Assembly (NCBI GenBank): GCA_004151065.3
Contig: NWUY0300027195.1
Span: 20,966 to 42,709, forward strand
Source: Larix sibirica
Lineage: Eukaryota; Streptophyta; Pinopsida; Pinales; Pinaceae
DNA: 21,744 nt
Direction: 5' to 3'
Shown here: in pieces, positions 18,088 through 21,744 of the stretch
How positions within the stretch are numbered: position 1 is the stretch's first letter
How the letters are laid out: every line of letters starts with the position of its first letter
The notes under the pieces: generated by a model
Told to the model about the DNA's origin: nothing
The model's database searches: none
The model's input: the letters and a program-made list of their open reading frames with translations, nothing else
Position numbers and translations under genes: made by a program

Positions 18088-19895
18088 GATAATGGAAATA
18101 AGTTGCTAAATGATTTTCCTACATAAGAAGCATAAGACAAAGGTACACGCCATCTACTGCTACCTAGACCAATCACAAAAAATGCTGCAGTCGAGCAAAA
18201 GGAGGCCTGGAAAGTAAAATCCAAAATTGAAGAGACCTATACTCATTGACTAGAATCCAAGTCAAAAAAAATTAAGAAACATCAATACACTATGAAGACA
18301 ACAAGGAGAAGGCATATGAAGCAGTGGTTTCATCTTTGACAAGTGTAGATGAGAAAACAAGACTATCCCTGTGAGGAGTTAAATTATGGCCTGAAAAAAA
18401 AGACTTAAAAATGTGACAGAGTATATATGCATGAGTACAAATGAATAAGGATTGCAAACTGCATATGAGGGATGTTACCGAGGAAGCTGAAAATGATGGT
18501 TTCTTTGTGAAACACAACAGATATGATCATAAAAATCATGAAGTGAAGAGAAAAAGCTCAAGGGGAGAAGACATACCTTCTAGACCATAAAGATAAAGTG
18601 GAAAGTAGAGACAATTATTGTACAATAATACTTTACAACATCTGCAATTGGGATTTTTTGGTGTCAATTACAACAACAATATTGGGGGTGCATGGAATTG
18701 GCCCTATTCTTGGAAAAGAGTCCCGAAGTTCCATATTTTATTATTTGTGGATATATCCATTTGGTTCCATTGCAGGGATTACAAATATATTGTCCATTCC
18801 AAAAGTGTTGCCTCCAATTTGCAACTACAGGACCTATGGTTGAGTTTCCTTGTCATTTTTCATCCTACTAACAAGTAACAGGATTCCTAGTCATGGATGG
18901 GGGGTCATAAATTATGCATCAGTAATCCATAAGCCTTTATTTATTGGTGACATTGACAGACTCATACTAGGACATATCTTAAAACAATGGACAAAATTGG
19001 CTACTAAATCCACTTATCATATGGGCATGCTTTAGATGACGCCATAAACAATGTCTTTGCTGGAGGGATTGATGAGAGTTGTACTTTAGGCAGAAGAGAA
19101 TGCCGTAGATACTAAATAGGATTTGGGATCTATGATTTCACTTTGGTAATCCATCAATTAATAATGTTTCAACTGTAAGGAGACACCCCTCTGGGATATT
19201 AATGAAATTACGCAGTGGTGATAAGAAGACCTCATCTTTGCCTTGGTATTTCATACCTATTGTTTTCAACCAGAAGTTATATCAGCACACTTGTTCAAAT
19301 TTATTCTCCCATTTACTGTGTTCTTGTAGAGAGGAAGTGATCAGGCCTATTTTCACTTCCAGATTCAAGTTGATATGTCTTGAAATAATTCGTACGGTCG
19401 TTGTGAATGCACCAACCCATAATTTAGTGCCTAATCCTCACATTGTGATGGAAACAATCCTTGCTCAATGCCTCGGAAAAATAAATCATGTTTGGTGTTT
19501 GAGAAGTGAACGCTAGCTGTGACACTTTTCGAAGAGAAGGCACCTCTTTTTGTGACTATTTCCCATTTTGTGCAGACTGAAAATTAGCAAACATGATGCT
19601 ACTATGTTGCTATTATTTTTGAGATAATCCTGCTGTTCATAACTATTTTTTTAAGGGCTATAATCAGCTTCTATTACAAATGTTGCCATATCTTGTTTGA
19701 GCAAAAAAGGGGCTCCTCTTCTCAACCTATATCGACAACTTTATACCCTCATCACTTGCATAACGGATGAAACAAAATGAAAAGTTAATCTTTGGGAAAA
19801 CATAAATAGTAATATATTTTTTATAGAGTGATGGGTGGACCAAGACTATTGCCAATCCATTGGTTAAGCAGAGTCAAGGATCAATTATGAAGGTA
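18088..19895. other. Unassigned stretch, no recognised gene
   Basis: The first 450 bp are A/G-rich and may be the worn end of gag or the gag-pol junction of the copia element (fragments such as EKAYEAVVSSLTSVDEK on the plus strand). From about 18600 the base composition changes to T-rich. Reading frames of 60-104 codons occur at 18598-18878, 18850-19035 and 19202-19516 on the plus strand, but none shows a motif I recognise, and neighbouring phases are equally open. No terminal repeats or RNA gene were seen. Confidence 0.4.
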
Positions 19896-19896
19896 A

Positions 19897-19960
19897 CACT
19901 ACGACAAATCACCCTTTTAGGGGCGATTTTGGCTTGTGGTGGTCTTGCTAAAATTGCCTC
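19897..19960 (+). repeat. CACTA left terminal inverted repeat
   Basis: Pairs with 20389-20452 in inverted orientation; shared blocks are ACAAATC, CCTTTTAGGGG, TTTTGGCTTG and GGTCTTGCTAAAA. Confidence 0.85.
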
Positions 19961-20113
19961 TAATTTTTTTTCAGGGATTTTGAGGCGGGCTTTAAAAACT
20001 TCCCCCAAAATTTATGAAACCACCCCCAAAAGTTATGAGAATTGGGCTTTTAGGGGCAGTTTTCCAAAAATCGCCCCCAAAAGTCAAATCTCGTGACTTT
20101 TATTAGGAGGGGG

Positions 20114-20248
20114 TTCTAAAAACCGCCTTCAAAAACACCTTTAGGGGGGGTCAAGTTTGAAACCCCACCCCAAAAGTTTAATTCTCATGACTTTTTTTTG
20201 GGGGGGGGGTTCTAAAAACTGCCTTCATAAACACCTTTAGGGGGGGTC
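20114..20248. repeat. Internal 39-bp duplication in the CACTA element
   Basis: The 39 bp at 20114-20152 (TTCTAAAAACCGCCTTC, then ACACCTTTAGGGGGGGTC) recur at 20210-20248 with two changes, a spacing of 96 bp. Confidence 0.85.
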
Positions 20249-20388
20249 TTTTGAACCCCCCCCAAAAAAAAAAGTCCTAAGAATTGGACTTTTGGGGGAG
20301 GTTTTCAAAAAACGGCCCTAAAAATTCCAATTCTTACGATTTGGGGGGGGGTTTAAAAACCACCCCCAAAGGCCTAAAAAAACTTTTG

Positions 20389-20452
20389 GAGGCGGTTTTA
20401 GCAAGACCGCTGCAAGCCAAAACCACCCCTAAAAGGTTGATTTGTTGTAGTG
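20389..20452 (-). repeat. CACTA right terminal inverted repeat
   Basis: Reverse complement of the left terminus, as described for 19897-19960. Confidence 0.85.
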
Positions 20453-20455
20453 GTA

Positions 20456-21371
20456 GTACATATAAGACAACCTTAGCACTCTGTCACCTACACTTTCCCT
20501 ATGGAGTATGATTGAAACCCTCGACCATGCCTCATCGAAGTTGAAATCTAGATGGGGGCATGGGCCATGCATCTGCACACACATACTATGAGTAATCAAT
20601 ACCATTAGCGCATAATCAAATCTAGCTATAAACTATTCCAGTATGTAAGCATAACTCTCATAATCATAATGCATAATCATGTGTACCATATGGCCCCCAA
20701 GCCTAGTCGGGTGGACATGTAAGCTCTGTCACCTTGGAAATCCATCCCCATGTATGGGTAGTCCTCAATGACTATGAGGATTTGTCTCCATTATGTGAAG
20801 AATCTATATCAAAAAACATTTCCCACAAATCTGCATCTACCTCGTACCATCATATCTCCCCAATGAAATATATTGGGCTTCATTGGCTTGCCATCCCGGA
20901 TTGCAACATGGGGGTGTAGTGTCGGCACCCTCTCAAAGAAAAATGAGTAGATGAAGGTCCTGAAGAAAAATTAATCATCATGTCAACTGCAATGGTTCAA
21001 CTAATGTCAAACCACTGTCAAAAACACATGGGCCTGCCCAAACTAGATATCCCAAAATACCTGCTCCACCACCATCATTTATCCTCTGGAGATCTTGTGG
21101 GTCTCGCTAGACCCTAGAACTCATACGATGCCTATCGTCATGACCCGTGTCTCTGGGATGGTAATATCGGACAGTAATATGGAGGACCCATGTACTTGTG
21201 CATCCTCCCCATAGTGTTGTTCTAGTACATCCTCCATGTCGATGTCCTGTGGTCTCACGAGCTGAGTATGACATGTCACTCCTAGCATCAGGAGCCCTAT
21301 CATGAAAAACACACCCTAGAGGGTGATATCTATCAGATTTCCCCATACGATGAATGCACTATGTCCCTATT
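20456..21371. other. Unassigned stretch with weak minus-strand coding character
   Basis: No motif was recognised. On the minus strand near 21312-21121 one phase reads RPQDIDMEDVLEQHYGED and LLSDITIPETR, which looks protein-like and could be the continuation of the remnant at 21372-21737 after frame changes. Around 20700-20740 the minus strand has AAGGTGACAGAGC, faintly like a retroelement primer site. Neither is enough for a call. Confidence 0.3.
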
Positions 21372-21737
21372 CTAGTACTCAATGAGCTTGTCCAAGATCA
21401 ACCTCGTCGACCTCATCAAGAAGTTCGCAATGAACTTGAGTACCCATATTGAGGAAGGTTGTCCCTCACTCGCTGAGCATGCCATATACCTCTCCGGAGC
21501 TCTAACACATCTCACTCTCTCTAGTTTATCCCCATCCTGCATCAACCAAGCATCGATATGAGTCCATGGCATAAAAAGTGAAACGAGAAAATCGTTTATT
21601 ACACGAATATCTAGTGTAAATAACACAGATGATCCATAAATGGAAAAATAATAGAATAAATAATTGATAAGATTATGAATATGGAAAATTACAAATAAGG
21701 GTTCGTAAAATTGTGAAGAGGCATAACCTTTCATCAA
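21372..21737 (-). pseudogene. Unrecognised coding-like remnant, minus strand
   Basis: A 121-codon open stretch. The first half (about 21737-21580) is hydrophobic and AT-rich and looks non-coding. The second half is more convincing: PWTHIDAWLMQDGDKLERV, RAPERYMACSA, then WVLKFIANFLMRSTRLILDK and LIEY. Immediately after the stop the same phase continues NRDIVHSSYGEI, suggesting a longer ancestral frame. I do not know the family; a transposon protein or a host gene fragment are both possible. It may extend beyond the right edge of the window. Confidence 0.3.
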
Positions 21738-21744
21738 GGTGTCT

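Larger units (their letters stand above)
19897..20452. mobile_element. Non-autonomous CACTA-type DNA transposon
   Basis: Starts CACTACGACAAATC and ends GATTTGTTGTAGTG, an inverted pair. The 64-bp inverted repeats (19897-19960 and 20389-20452) differ at about nine positions by eye. CACTA/En-Spm elements begin CACTA and make 3-bp target duplications. The flanks read GTAA before and GTA after, so GTA would be the duplication if one extra A belongs to the element. The 556-bp interior has no transposase. It is full of G- and C-runs and CCGCC/GGCGG-like subterminal motifs. The reading frames at 19860-20096 and 20284-20511 are by-products of this repetitive sequence. Confidence 0.8.

Noticed and set aside
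19860-20511. Reading frames of 75-78 codons with PKIAPKS-like text
   Set aside because: Produced by the repetitive CACTA element, not by a protein gene.
20700-20745. Minus-strand AAGGTGACAGAGC as a primer-binding site
   Set aside because: Partial match only, with no LTR end next to it.
1-21744. tRNA, rRNA, operons, phage or defence systems
   Set aside because: No cloverleaf, rRNA core or bacterial gene organisation was seen; all recognisable coding text is plant transposable-element protein.

Overview
The window looks like intergenic DNA from a large, repeat-rich seed-plant nuclear genome, possibly a gymnosperm, although the species cannot be fixed from the sequence. I find no intact host gene, no RNA gene and no prokaryotic signal. 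It is AT-rich and filled with decayed transposable elements. The only recognisable coding matter is plant retroelement protein: Ty3/gypsy gag, protease, RT and RNase H; Ty1/copia RNase H; SIRE-like gag; and L1-type LINE ORF1 and endonuclease. All of it is broken by stops and frameshifts. Family names come from recalled protein families and motif reading, not from a search.

Layout, left to right. Bases 1-2267 are non-coding and hold two old tandem-repeat systems, one with a period near 190 bp and one with a period near 675 bp built from two related monomers. Bases 2268-5480 form a short LTR element: two LTRs of about 700-740 bp, an unexplained reading frame, then a gag relic, with no pol. Bases about 5485-6260, on the minus strand, are the 3' end of a Ty1/copia element (RNase H tail, polypurine tract, 3' LTR). 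Bases about 6300-8945 are Ty3/gypsy element A on the plus strand (LTR-like leader, gag, protease, start of RT). Bases about 9000-11472 are a different Ty3/gypsy element B (LTR, primer-site-like sequence, then pol directly with gag missing). A short AT-rich junction containing the window's only N (11515) separates it from an L1-type LINE on the minus strand (about 11520-14330; ORF1 and the start of the endonuclease, 3' part missing). Bases 14321-14640 hold a short direct duplication and what looks like the tail of a second LINE.

From 14644 a SIRE/Maximus-like Ty1/copia element begins with a complete 1738-bp 5' LTR that contains a TATA box and six 38-bp tandem repeats. An initiator-Met-type primer site and a three-part gag relic (N-terminal domain, coiled coil, zinc knuckles) follow, then the recognisable sequence fades out after about 18087. 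Bases 18088-19895 are unassigned. A 556-bp non-autonomous CACTA-type DNA transposon with 64-bp terminal inverted repeats lies at 19897-20452. The last 1.3 kb is unassigned, with a weak coding-like remnant on the minus strand.

The elements do not act together. They record successive insertion, deletion and decay. The points most worth following up are the additional reading frame upstream of gag in the 2268-5480 element, the higher-order tandem repeat at 933-2165, the 38-bp array inside the copia LTR, the RT that keeps its YLDD motif but appears to have lost motif A, and the paired truncations meeting at the N.
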